From NCBI GenBank assembly GCA_018340805.1, contig JACMZG010001870.1, positions 17,799,280 through 17,863,279 of the forward strand: a stretch of DNA of 64,000 nucleotides. The letters are read 5' to 3'. Position 1 is the first letter of the stretch, and the number at the start of each line of letters is the position of its first letter. Position numbers and translations under genes: made by a program. The notes beneath the pieces were generated by a model. That model was not told the origin of the DNA, made no database searches, and saw only the letters and a program-made list of their open reading frames with translations. Positions 35,229 to 46,809 of this stretch are shown one piece after another. This DNA is from Microvelia longipes. Lineage: Eukaryota; Arthropoda; Insecta; Hemiptera; Veliidae.

Positions 35229-38200
35229 TTATTGTAGGAATAGCACCTCTCGAGCAAACCATAGTCCTATTACTCGGAACTCTCTGTCGCCCTGTTGGTC
35301 TCTATATTTCTCTTTATAATAATCTAAACACTTTTCGTAAATCTGTTTCTTTTCCTCGTGGACTTTCTCACCTTGTAAAGGATCGTTAGTCTCGTACCTC
35401 ACTGTAGGGTCAATCACCAAAGCTTCCTTACTGTTTTTATTAAAGGCTATAATGTCTGCGTACCTCGTGGAACCATTTGTATCAACGCCGAAGACTTCCT
35501 CATAACAAGTGTAACCTTTTTCTCTTAACAAGTCAATGATGGTGTGTTTGACATTATGGTGGCGGCGAGTAACAAGAAGCATGTTGTTAGGACAATTACC
35601 AAGCACATGTGCTGGTGTTTCAGTCTCTCTGCTGCATTTGCGACAGAGGGGTCCCACGTCTCCTGTATACTTGCTGCCTGTAGTCGGTACACACACGTAG
35701 AGGGGCATAGTTGATATTCAATTTGATCGCGTTGGTCCACTCGGAACCTGTAAGGATTTGCCTATTACTAATGAATTCGTTAGCTTTGGTGTTTTCCTTA
35801 AAGTGGCACACTCCGATTCCTTGCCACTTACACTTTGACCACTCTTCAAACGATTTTTCGCGAAGGGATTGTCGAATATTTTTTATACTAATTCGACCGT
35901 TTAGATCTTGAAGTTCAAGACCAAGACGATCAGCACAATCAGACAGTTCGGTGTCATAATCGAGTATACCTTGTAATTGCACTTCATCGACGTCTCTTAA
36001 TTTTTGCAATATACTCATATGTTGTAACGGAGCTTCCCACGAACAACGAAGAATACCTAATCCTCGATAACGGCGGGCGCATACAGCATAGTTGTAGAAG
36101 TGTTGGCTGGTAGTCCTACGATTGCTTTGGTACTTCTCCGGATCATGACATCAACACCTTCGAGAAAAGCCGGACGAAGTTTAGTCAGAGGAGCAGTTTG
36201 AAGAGGGTACGTAAGCGTTGGAAAAATATACTGGTTTAATATGTTAAGTTTCTGGTCAGGTTTTAGCAGATTAGAAGTGACTAGATGTTCAGGTTGGTAT
36301 TCAGTTTCTCTATTGCAGCGTCATCATTAACAATCTCACCTGTAAAACTACATCCTAAATATTTAATAATTTCGTTATCGCTATTAGATGTATATAGCTT
36401 CCGTCTTCTAGATTTAATCTGGAGCTTATTAGTTTACCTTTAGATAAAATAATGCACGTACTCTTAGCCGGGTTGATATTTAAGCCAATTTCCTTGAATC
36501 TACTTGCTATATACTGTTAATAACTCTTTCTGCTGCACTAACACTGGAGGCGGTGACAGCTTGGTCGTCGGCGAACCCCGATAGAAGTATTTTTTCCTGA
36601 CCTGGATTGAGGCCATAACCGTATTGGTTTGAGAACTGGGGGTCACAAAACTCTCTATAGATGTGATCTATAGCCAGGTTAAAAAGAGTAGGAGATAGAG
36701 GTCCTCCTTGTGGAACGCCTGTCTCAACACGTATCGTCAGTGTCGTGAAAACCGACGCGTATTCTTATTAGGTTAAAGCACAGTAGGGCTTCTATACATT
36801 TTATCAGATTGTCGGAAACGCCTCTAGCCTTTAAAGTGTTTATTACATGAAGATGACCAATATTATCAAAAGCACCGGTAACATCCAGAAAAGCGACAGC
36901 ACTATCATAACCATTTTGTTTAGCGTGTTTTAAAACAGCATCAATGAGCCGAGAGTTGATATGACAACCAGGAAGACCCTTCACAAAACCTCTCTGACAA
37001 GAATAAAAAGTTACTTGCTGTCGAAGTTCGCCATCAAGTACCTTTTCTATTAATCTTCTCAAGATAGAGTACATTGTAATGGGCCTCCATGACGCCACAT
37101 CATCACTTCTGCCTTTACCTTTGTAAATAAGTACTGTACGACCTCTTCTAAACGCATCAGGCAAATATGAATATTTCAGAAAAATATCGATTATGGTTTG
37201 TATAATATGGGCCACCTCAAGCCGTTTTATTGTCCTAATAAGAACACTGTCAGGACCAGGACACGTGTCTAACGAAGTTGATTTTATAGCTTTGTGTATT
37301 GATTTCAGGCTCACAGAAGCTATGTTTTCTTGAGGAACGGTTTGCTCGTAAGATTCACGTACGCGATTATTGGAATATTCAAATATAGGTCTGTAGTGAT
37401 CTTCTACTTGCTTGATGTCAATAGGGCACTGTTTGGGTTTATCGGCAGTCATAATAGTTTGGACAACTTTTTTACGTCTGTTGTAATAATATACTGAGCT
37501 ACCTCATACTGATACTGCTCTTGTCTCCGTTCTCTGTCCTTCTTATTGCTTCTCTGAGGATTAGAAACTTTTCCGGCTCCTTTTCCTTTATTGTTCGTTT
37601 TATCCTTTTACGTAATTTGAAATACCGTTGAGCAGGATGTTTTGGTCCAGGCAGCTCAGCATTCGCTTCTTTTAAAAACGTCAAAAAGCCATTAGTCACG
37701 TTATCGAAGAGTACAGGATCAAAGTCGTCATTAGATTTTAAAATGGATTTAAATTGTTTGTCCCAAGAGTCAATTTTATTTTTAATAGTAGGATCAACAG
37801 TTTTACTAGAGTGGGCTTGGTTAGAAATTAGACCGTTTAACTTAGCTGTGTTTGCTTCCACTGGATGTTTTTTATTGAAATGAATGCTAAGGCCTCGCTT
37901 ATTCTTAAAAGACTGTCCGCAAATATCACATACTACGTTGTTGGACGCTGGGGGTAATTCACTTTGTTCTGAGTTGTTAATAGAACCGGTAGATGTTGAT
38001 GGTACATCAATCTCATTGTTTACATTAGAAATGATTACCTCAGCGTTTTGTGTTTTAAGAGTATTCGAGGACTGGGGGTCAGTTTGCAAAGTGCTGATAT
38101 CCACATTTTTCTTGCCTTTCACGGAGCCGTCACTTTCTATCCATTCAACATCTACTAGAGAATTTCCATTCTGCAGTGTAGTGGAATTGTTTTGCAATAC

Positions 38201-38464
38201 ACTTATTTTAGTGACGTAGGCTTCTTGTTTCTGGCCGTTATTTCTGGATATCACCACTTTTTGTCCAATAAAAGGTTTCGAAATGATGTTGGGTACCTCT
38301 GAAAGATTGTTCGTATCTGCCTGGTGGTTACTGACCTGATGATGATGGCCATTGTGCGCGTTGCCCACTGCATTTTCGGCTCCTGGGTTGACACCGAACA
38401 AATCACTCTCCTCAAATTCAGGGATTAAACCGTCAAATCCAACTAATCCCGATACCGAAAACAT
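35229..38464 (-). pseudogene. R2-clade non-LTR retrotransposon, frameshifted
   Basis: On the minus strand the element reads N- to C-terminus as follows. 38464-37499: a 321-codon frame with one C2H2 zinc finger (C179, C182, H195, H200: CDICGQSFKNKRGLSIHF) and a basic segment RYFKLRKRIKRT. 37452-36724: reverse transcriptase with PGPDSVLIRTIKRL, WRPITMYSIL and VAFLDVTGAFDNIGH. After a frameshift near 36730 it continues VPQGGPLSPTLFNLAIDHIY and FADDQAVTASSVS. 36018-35620: linker. 35708-35229: CCHC motif (CRKCSRETETPAHVLGNC) and a restriction-like endonuclease (YADIIAFN, ALVIDPTVRYE). Domain order, single finger and RLE place it in the R2 group. At least three frameshifts make it inactive. The flanks are not 28S rDNA. 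Confidence 0.9.
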
Positions 38465-38741
38465 GTATTATCGTGATAGTATTTAGATTATTTAAAAGTA
38501 TTTTCCGTCAAAAGATAAAAATTTGTCGACATTTAAACGTTATTGATTTTAAATAGTGCGAGTCCAAGCAAAAAAAAACATTTTTATTATAACTACATAA
38601 TATTAAACTACACTAAACTAGAGCTATTTTAACTAGATGTTTACGCTACGACGGCATAATTGATAATAAATAACAATTGATATTCCTCAAATCATTCTAT
38701 ATAATTATGTATATGTATGTATGCATGTATGTATGCATATC
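38465..38741. other. 5' end of the R2-like element and flank
   Basis: Probably contains the R2-like 5' untranslated region. A short TATGTATGTATGCATG-type simple repeat is at about 38710-38735, just before the next insertion. The element boundary is not visible. Confidence 0.4.
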
Positions 38742-39959
38742 TAAGATGTTAGAAATTTATAAGGTGATTCGATTCGATGTAAACAAATCAAACACATTTG
38801 GAGGTTATAACCTGACTTTTTTATGAATGATGTCTGACGTTGTTGTAGGAATCGGTATAGGGGGTTAACATGAAAATTGACTATTTATTCCTGCAATGAC
38901 GTCAATTCCAGGGTTAGAGTATGATAAGAGACCCACCCGTAAAATCAAAACAAAAAAAATTCCCTACAAATTTTTGACATACAAAAATAAATAAATACAT
39001 TCATTCTCGGGTATGTAGAAAAGGCTTTGGGGCTTTGAGTAGGGCATATATAAGGGAGATAATGTAAGAGAATACTCTTACATTACATGTAAGACAATGA
39101 TTTATCCAATATAAAGGGTGGGTCCCTTATCATACTATCTACAATGGGGTAAGAGTATTATAAGGGACCCACCCTAAAGAATACAATACAACTATTCTCG
39201 GGTTTGTAGAAAGGCTTTGGGCTTTGAGTAGGGCATATATAAGGGAGATTATGGCAATAATGTGTCCAACAACAAGGTTTTTTAAATGAAGGGTAGGTAC
39301 CTTATCATACTATCTACAATGTGGTAAGAGTATTATAAGGGACCACCCCTAGAAAGAATACAATACATCTATTCTTGGGTTGTAGAAAGGCATGAGGCTT
39401 TGAGTAGGGCATATGTAAGGGGGATAATGTAAGACAATAATCTTACATAAGATGTAAGACAATAATGTATCTAAAGGTTGGGTCCCTTATCATACTATCT
39501 ACAATGGGGTAAGAGTACATTACCCATTGTACTTGATACATTCTTGCCTTAATCTCCCTTATATTCTCTACTCATAGCCCCAAAGTCTATTTACAAATAT
39601 TATAGTATTCTTCTAGGGTGGGTCTCTTATAATACTCTTACCCCATTGTAGATAGTATGATAAGGGACCCACCCTTTATATTGGATAAATCATTGTCTTA
39701 CATTATCTCCCTTATATATGCCCTACTCAAAGCCCCAAAGCCTTTCTACAGACCGAGAATGGATGTATTTATTTATTTTATGTTTACAATAATGTCAAAA
39801 ATGTAGGGAAATTTATTTGTTTTGATTTTGCGGGTGGGTCTCTTATCATACTCTAACCAATTCCAGACTATAACCTAAAATGTCAAAAAAATTAATTTTA
39901 TTGATAAAAACTGTCTAATTGAATCATACCTTATAAACTCTATCAGCTTGATGCACATC
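38733..39959. mobile_element. Second MITE copy (9-bp target duplication), interrupted
   Basis: The element is 38742-39950, with the same termini as 29540-29781 (left TAAGATGTTAGAAATTTATA, right TATCAGCTTG). It is flanked by ATGCATATC (38733-38741) and ATGCACATC (39951-39959), a 9-bp duplication with one mismatch. It is split at 38911 by a modular TIR element (38912-39858). Without that insert it is about 250 bp, like the first copy. Confidence 0.85.
38904..39866. mobile_element. Modular TIR element (GGTTAGAG family), nested, 8-bp target duplication
   Basis: The element is 38912-39858, starting GGTTAGAGTATGATAAGAGA and ending with its complement. It is flanked by a perfect 8-bp repeat AATTCCAG (38904-38911 and 39859-39866). 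Inside are about five modules bounded by GGGTGGGTCCCTTAT / ATAAGGGACCCACCC in alternating orientation, so the whole element can fold extensively. The other copy is at 16424-19635. No transposase. The superfamily is uncertain; the 8-bp duplication plus GG terminus would fit Merlin-like elements, but this is only a suggestion. Confidence 0.88.
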
Positions 39960-40109
39960 TGCTTTTATTTAACATCCCGTAATTGTCACAAAAGCAACTA
40001 TTAATGGTAACAAAGATTTGAAATAATAAATAATGGGCTGTATATACAAGGAACTAGTAATATTCTCTAAATATTTCAGATGTTTAATTATTCTTTTGAC
40101 ATTTTACAC

Positions 40110-40500
40110 TTCCTCATTTATACCATAGGTATGTAGGAAAAGTATTGTGTTTGCTCTAGAAATGCGAAACTAAGATTTTATATTAATTATCCTCTTCAAG
40201 TGTTTTTCAAACATTCTGAGTAGTTTTTACAAAGTTGTCTGTCGGTTATCATCATAGCTTCCTGAGTATTTATCCTAAATAGTTGAAACTTGGTTCAAAA
40301 ATCAAAGATTACATCTAGTTGTGTTATCCAGAAAATATTTTTTATGACGTCATTTACTGGCAATATTGACTTAGCAATATTACGGAAAATTCATAAAACT
40401 TTTTTTTAATTAAATCGATTCGAAATTCAGTGCAAGTGTAATCATATATAAGACAAACAAATGTGCCAAGTATCAATTCATTTTCAGCATTAGTTTAATT
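40110..40500. repeat. Dispersed repeat copy in DRG2 intron 3
   Basis: TATACCATAGGTATGTAGGA, GAAAAGTATTGTGTTTGC, GTGTTTTTCAAACATTCTGA and CAAAGTTGTCTGTCGG match 30670-30870 in order. Confidence 0.65.
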
Positions 40501-41263
40501 TGTATCAAATGACTACAGTCTATCGTTTAGTTTAAAAATCCCCAAGGTCATAAGTATTTTGGGGATTGTCCAATCAGAGAAGCCGAAAAGAAATCCCTAC
40601 CACCATAACCTCTGTAGGGAAAAAACCTTCTTCCCGGCAATCGTTCACTTTGTTTGTAGTTCTTCTTTTGATTACATCGTTTTAAAAACTACTTTCAAAT
40701 TAATCTTAAAAATGATATTTTAAAATAAAACTGCACATAAGAAATGTAAATTATATAGTTTTTTCCGCTCCCTTCATGCAGAGATTTATAGGTAGAAATA
40801 AATTAGAAAATGTGAAGAATATATTTATTAAGTCCATTATTATGGTTTAAATTTGAATTGAGATTATTGCAAGACATGTGTTAATTTTAAGTTCATAAAT
40901 GTACACACTATTAAACTTGGACAATTAACTTCCAATGCAATATTAGCATGTCCAATATAATTATTATTATTATATTATTAGTTCAATTTTGATTGAATGC
41001 ATACATTTTTTATGTATGCATAAAACTCAAGACTGTCTCCTTTTATACAGTTAGATACTAAAAGTTGTGTATTTTGTAACTGAAAAATACACCTAGCTAC
41101 TACCTGATGAGAATTCCACAGAGGCATTCTTGATGAGCCCCAAGATTCTAAATGAAAATTGTATTTTATTCAATCTAGAAAAGTTGTTTATTAAAAAACT
41201 TGTCAGGATATTAGCTTTGCTTATGAGATAAAAACCAAGACCTTATGTACAATACTTTTTTAG

Positions 41264-41407
41264 GTAATTGCTGTTGCTAGGACTGCTGATGTTGTACTGA
41301 TGATGTTAGATGCTACTAAACAAGGAGTGCAGAGAGCATTATTGGAGAAAGAACTTGAGTCTGTTGGAATAAGATTAAACAAAGCTAAACCTAATATCTA
41401 TTTTAAA
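41264..41407 (+). CDS. DRG2: DRG2 exon 4 (left copy)
   Basis: Acceptor TTTTTTAG, donor TTTAAA|GTAAGT. 48 codons, phase 0 at both ends, residues 132-179. It reads [19 protein letters not shown], then the [10 protein letters not shown] helix region typical of DRG proteins, and ends PNIYFK. A near-identical exon is at 44633-44776; only one should be used in an mRNA. Confidence 0.95.
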
Positions 41408-42167
41408 GTAAGTTTTACCTATCTTTTATTTATTTTAAACCTATAGGTGGTTTTAGATCAAAATTTAAGGGAAGAGAGGTTTTAACCTTGACTAAAGCTA
41501 GTGCAGTATTTCTTATGCTTTAATTTTTATTTTATGATAACACACTATGTTTGAATACTGAAGTTGATAGGCAACCTGTTCATAAACTTCCAACACTTTA
41601 ATCAACTTAAAAAATAAGATAATCTAATGAGTCAACTAAATTTTGCTAATGATTTTCTGTTTGATAATTTATTATTGTGGAACTTATACTCGTATGAGAA
41701 TACCAAACCTTCATGTTTACCTCAAAATGGAATGAAGTATTTGGTGCAGGAAAAAGTAAAAATGCAGGGAAAATCATTAAATTATTTATTTTCAATGTTT
41801 AATGTCCAGAAGTGCACTTTGGTAAAAACTAAAGTGTTTTTGTTTTCTACCACTAAGTGTTAGTGTGTATTTCCATGATACCTTTGGTTGGGTTCTTCCA
41901 TGTCAAATCAACACAAAAAAAGTACATGTTTGGACTTATGTCACAGATTTTAATATAATTTGTCTGACTCAAATTTTGAAAATATCAACTTTACCAAATG
42001 AGCTAAAAATTAAGATTATTTCTTATTTGTATGGTGTTTATCTGTCAGGCAAATTTTAATAATATTGGTGGTATCGTTGGTTTTTACCTGTTTTGATTTG
42101 ATATGGACTCACCCCTTTTTATTTTTGGTTTTACCATCATATTTATGATGACTTTTTTATTTTGTAG

Positions 42168-42433
42168 GTGAAAAAAGGAGGCGGTATTGCTTTCAACTCC
42201 ACATGTCCCTTGACAAAAGTAGATGAGAAATTAGTTCAAATGATACTTCATGAGTATAAAATATTTAATGCTGAAGTTTTATTCAGGGAAGATTGCACTG
42301 CGGATGAACTTATTGATGTCATTTCAGCAAATAGAGTTTATCTACCTTGTTTATTTGTTTATAATAAGATTGATCAAGTTAGCATTGAAGAAGTTGATAG
42401 GATTGCAAGGCAACCTAACAGTGTTGTTGTCAG
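42168..42433 (+). CDS. DRG2: DRG2 exon 5 (left copy)
   Basis: Acceptor TTTTGTAG, donor TTGTCAG|GTAAAT. It covers residues 180-267 plus two bases of a Ser codon completed by exon 6 (AG|C). It includes KKGGGIAFNST, ILHEYKIFNAEVLFRED and the G4 guanine-specificity motif NKID at residues 245-248. A repeat copy is at 45548-45813. Confidence 0.95.
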
Positions 42434-43022
42434 GTAAATCTTAGTATGTTATGATTGATATTGATTACATTAATCAATGAGGAATTACTTTTTTCCTACA
42501 ATGAGGAATTTCTTTTGGAAACCATTCTTTGATCATGATATTTTCTTAAAATTACAGTATAACAAACTCCCAACTTAAAACTATGTGATTATATTTTTAA
42601 CTAGCAGTGATGCCCAATCTTCACTCAGCAAATATTTAATTTATCTAACAACAAATTATTATTTTTTTCCTCTGAGTATTACAAAAAATAGAAGTTGTTA
42701 AGCTGTAAAGCAAGAAAATGTTTTGTCCAGAGATGTGATTCTCAAGCCATGCTTTATGATTGCTTGGTAAGTTACTTGTTTCAATATGTTGATGATCAAA
42801 AATGGAATTCCTAAATCATGTGTTTTGACTTTTAATGTGAATACAAAAATATTATCAACAAATTAGACCATAAATGAACAATTTAATAAACGCCTATTAT
42901 TTTAGAACACACAGACCTATGAGCTTTCTTAGTTAACAGTTTAGTCAAATCTATCTATTAGATTCGGCATACAGCTGTAAGCACTCAAAAATAATTTTTA
43001 CACTATCCCCAACTGTTTATTT

Positions 43023-44000
43023 NNNNNNNNNNNNNNNNNNNNNNNNNNNNNNNNNNNNNNNNNNNNNNNNNNNNNNNNNNNNNNNNNNNNNNNNNNNNNN
43101 NNNNNNNNNNNNNNNNNNNNNNNNNNNNNNNNNNNNNNNNNNNNNNNNNNNNNNNNNNNNNNNNNNNNNNNNNNNNNNNNNNNNNNNNNNNNNNNNNNNN
43201 NNNNNNNNNNNNNNNNNNNNNNNNNNNNNNNNNNNNNNNNNNNNNNNNNNNNNNNNNNNNNNNNNNNNNNNNNNNNNNNNNNNNNNNNNNNNNNNNNNNN
43301 NNNNNNNNNNNNNNNNNNNNNNNNNNNNNNNNNNNNNNNNNNNNNNNNNNNNNNNNNNNNNNNNNNNNNNNNNNNNNNNNNNNNNNNNNNNNNNNNNNNN
43401 NNNNNNNNNNNNNNNNNNNNNNNNNNNNNNNNNNNNNNNNNNNNNNNNNNNNNNNNNNNNNNNNNNNNNNNNNNNNNNNNNNNNNNNNNNNNNNNNNNNN
43501 NNNNNNNNNNNNNNNNNNNNNNNNNNNNNNNNNNNNNNNNNNNNNNNNNNNNNNNNNNNNNNNNNNNNNNNNNNNNNNNNNNNNNNNNNNNNNNNNNNNN
43601 NNNNNNNNNNNNNNNNNNNNNNNNNNNNNNNNNNNNNNNNNNNNNNNNNNNNNNNNNNNNNNNNNNNNNNNNNNNNNNNNNNNNNNNNNNNNNNNNNNNN
43701 NNNNNNNNNNNNNNNNNNNNNNNNNNNNNNNNNNNNNNNNNNNNNNNNNNNNNNNNNNNNNNNNNNNNNNNNNNNNNNNNNNNNNNNNNNNNNNNNNNNN
43801 NNNNNNNNNNNNNNNNNNNNNNNNNNNNNNNNNNNNNNNNNNNNNNNNNNNNNNNNNNNNNNNNNNNNNNNNNNNNNNNNNNNNNNNNNNNNNNNNNNNN
43901 NNNNNNNNNNNNNNNNNNNNNNNNNNNNNNNNNNNNNNNNNNNNNNNNNNNNNNNNNNNNNNNNNNNNNNNNNNNNNNNNNNNNNNNNNNNNNNNNNNNN
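43023..44000. other. Assembly gap (N)
   Basis: 978 unknown bases. The homologous copies on both sides abut it. Confidence 1.
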
Positions 44001-44632
44001 GGCAATCGTTCACTTTGTTTGTAGTTCTTCTTTTGATTACATCGTTTTAAAAACTACTTTCAAATTAATCTTAAAAATGATATTTTAAAATAAAACTGCA
44101 CATAAGAAATGTAAAATTATATAGTTTTTTCCCGCTCCCTTCGTGCAGAGATTTGATAGATAGAAATAAATTAGAAAAATGTGAAGAATATATTTATTAA
44201 GTCCATTATTATGGTTTAAATTTGAATTGAGATTATTGCAAGACATGTGTTAATTTTAAGTTCATAAATGTACACACTATTAAACTTGGACAATTAACTT
44301 CCAATGCAATATTAGCATGTCCAATATAATTATTATTATATTATTAGTTCAATTTTGATTGAATGCATACATTTTTTATGTATGCATAAAACTCAAGACT
44401 GTCTCCTTTTATACAGGTATGATACTAAAAGGTTGTGTATTTTGTAACTGAAAAATACACCTAGCTACTACCTGATGAGAATTCCACAGAGGCATTCTTG
44501 ATGAGCCCCAAGATTCTAAATGAAAATTGTATTTTATTCAATCTAGAAAAGTTGTTTATTAAAAAACTTGTCAGGATATTAGCTTTTGCTTGTGAGATAA
44601 AAACCAAGATCTTATGTACAATACTTTTTTAG

Positions 44633-44776
44633 GTAATTGCTGTTGCTAGGACTGCTGATGTTGTACTGATGATGTTAGATGCTACTAAACAAGGAGTGCA
44701 GAGAGCATTATTGGAGAAAGAACTTGAGTCTGTTGGAATAAGATTAAACAAAGCTAAACCTAATATCTATTTTAAA
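44633..44776 (+). CDS. DRG2: DRG2 exon 4 (right copy)
   Basis: Encodes the same 48 residues as 41264-41407, with identical splice sites. If both copies of exons 4 and 5 were joined in series, exon 5 (ending two bases into a codon) would run into exon 4 in the wrong frame, so the two sets cannot both be included. Confidence 0.9.
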
Positions 44777-45547
44777 GTAAGTTTTACCTATCTTTTATTT
44801 ATTTTAAACCTATAGGTGGTTTTAGATCAAAATTTAAGGGGAGAGAGGTTTTAACCTTCTGACTAAAGCTAGTGCAGTATTTCTTATGCTTTAATTTTTA
44901 TTTTATGATAACACACTATGTTTGAATACTGAAGTTGGTTGGCAACCTGTTCATAAACTTGTCCAACACTTTAATCAACTTAAAAAAAATAAGATAATCT
45001 AATGAGTCAACTAAATTTTGCTAATGATTTTCTGTTTGATAATTTATTATTGTGGAACTTATACTCGTATGAGAATACCAAACCTTCATGTTTACCTCAA
45101 AATGGAATGAAGTATTTGGTGCAGGAAAAAGTAAAAATGCAGGGAAAATCATTAAATTATTTATTTTCAATGTTTAATGTCCAGAAGTGCACTTTGGTAA
45201 CTAACTAAAGTGTTTTTGTTTTCTACCACAAGTGTTAGTGTGTATTTCCATGATACCTTTGGCTGGGTTCTTCCATGTCAAATCAACACAAAAAAGTACA
45301 TGTTTGGACTTATGTCACAGATTTTAATATAATTTGTCTGACTCAAATTTTGAAAATATCAACTTTACCAAATGAGCTAAAAATTAAGATTATTTCTTAT
45401 TTGTATGGTGTTTATCTGTCAGGCAAATTTTAATAATATTGGTGGTATCGTTGGTTTTTACCTGTGTTGATTTGAAATGGACTCACCCCTTTTATTTTTG
45501 GTTTTACCATCATATTTGCTGTTATGACTAACTTTTTTATTTTGTAG

Positions 45548-45813
45548 GTGAAAAAAGGAGGCGGTATTGCTTTCAACTCCACATGTCCCTTGACAAAAGT
45601 AGATGAGAAATTAGTTCAAATGATACTTCATGAGTATAAAATATTTAATGCTGAAGTTTTATTCAGGGAAGATTGCACTGCGGATGAACTTATTGATGTC
45701 ATTTCAGCAAATAGAGTTTATCTACCTTGTTTATTTGTTTATAATAAGATTGATCAAGTTAGCATTGAAGAAGTTGATAGGATTGCAAGGCAACCTAACA
45801 GTGTTGTTGTCAG
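45548..45813 (+). CDS. DRG2: DRG2 exon 5 (right copy)
   Basis: Same peptide as 42168-42433, including NKID, with the same acceptor and donor. Probably the allelic copy. Confidence 0.9.
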
Positions 45814-46378
45814 GTAAATCTTAGTATGTTATGATTGATATTGATTACATTAATCAATGAGGAATTACTTTTGGAAACAATTCTTTGATCATGATATTTT
45901 CTTTATTGTAAATTACAGTATAACAAAGTCACAACTTAAAACTATGTGATTATATTTTTAACTAGCAGTGATGCCCAATCTTCACTCAGCAAATATTTAA
46001 TTTATCTAACAACAAATTATTATTTATTCCTCTGAGTATTACAAAAAATAGAAGTTGTTAACAGCTGTAAAGCAAGAAAGTGTTTTGTCTAGAGATGTGA
46101 TTCTCAAGCCATGCTTTATGATTGCTTCGTAAGTTACTTGTTTCAATATGTTGATGATCAAAAATGGAATTCCTAAATCATGTGTTTTGACTTTTAATGA
46201 GAATACAAAAATATTCTCAACAAATTAGGCCATGAATTGAACAATTTAATAAACACCTATTATTTTAGAACACACAGACCTATGAGCTTTCTTAGTTAAC
46301 AGTTTAGTCAAGATCTATCTATTAGATTCGGCATACAGCTGTAAGCACTCAAAAATAATTTTTACACTAATCCCCAAC

Positions 46379-46809
46379 TGTTATTTTAGCACTGATCAAG
46401 ATCTATCATAGTTTATGACTCCTTTTGATTTATGATAAGTCTAAGTTTAAACTTTGGTCTTGATCTTTTAGGTAATTTTCGAGTTACAACCAAATTTTTC
46501 AACTTATTTTTTTTTAAAACAGTTCTTTATTGGCAAAAGTAATACAATATTTATTTTGTGTTTACCGGAGCCATATTTTATTTATTGATTTAGGGTAATT
46601 TCTGCCTTTATTTATTTATTTATTTGTCTTTTTTGGGGTATAAATTTTGATTTATTTTTTTGGGGTGTGAGGGGGTTTGTTTGGGTTTAGGATAATTTTA
46701 TATTTTTTGGTTGGGTTATTTTATTTTTGATATTATTATTTTTTATTCATTTTTTTTGGGACTGCCAAAAGATATTTTGGTGGTGTTTTGAATAGGTTTA
46801 TATTGTATA
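46379..46809. other. DRG2 intron 5, T-rich
   Basis: T- and G-rich low-complexity DNA (TTTATTTATTTATTTG, GGGGTGTGAGGGGGTTTG). No gene seen. Confidence 0.6.

Larger units (their letters stand above)
40636..43022. repeat. DRG2: Left copy of a duplicated 2.4 kb segment
   Basis: Homologous to 44001-46378 with a few percent differences, mostly small indels. It carries DRG2 exons 4 and 5 and ends exactly at the assembly gap. The predicted exon peptides are the same in both copies. Most likely this is the other haplotype of the same locus. Confidence 0.93.
44001..46378. repeat. DRG2: Right copy of the duplicated 2.4 kb segment
   Basis: Begins at the first base after the gap with GGCAATCGTTCACTTTG, matching 40636. 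It runs collinear to CCCCAACTGTTATTTTAG, where the left copy enters the gap. Unique intron sequence follows. Confidence 0.93.

Noticed and set aside
41627..42059. Short + strand frames in DRG2 intron 4, also present at 45002-45208
   Set aside because: They are repeated only because the whole segment is duplicated; the right copy is truncated by a small indel, which argues against coding.
42998..44013. Two 335-336 codon minus-strand frames
   Set aside because: They consist of the N gap translated as X.
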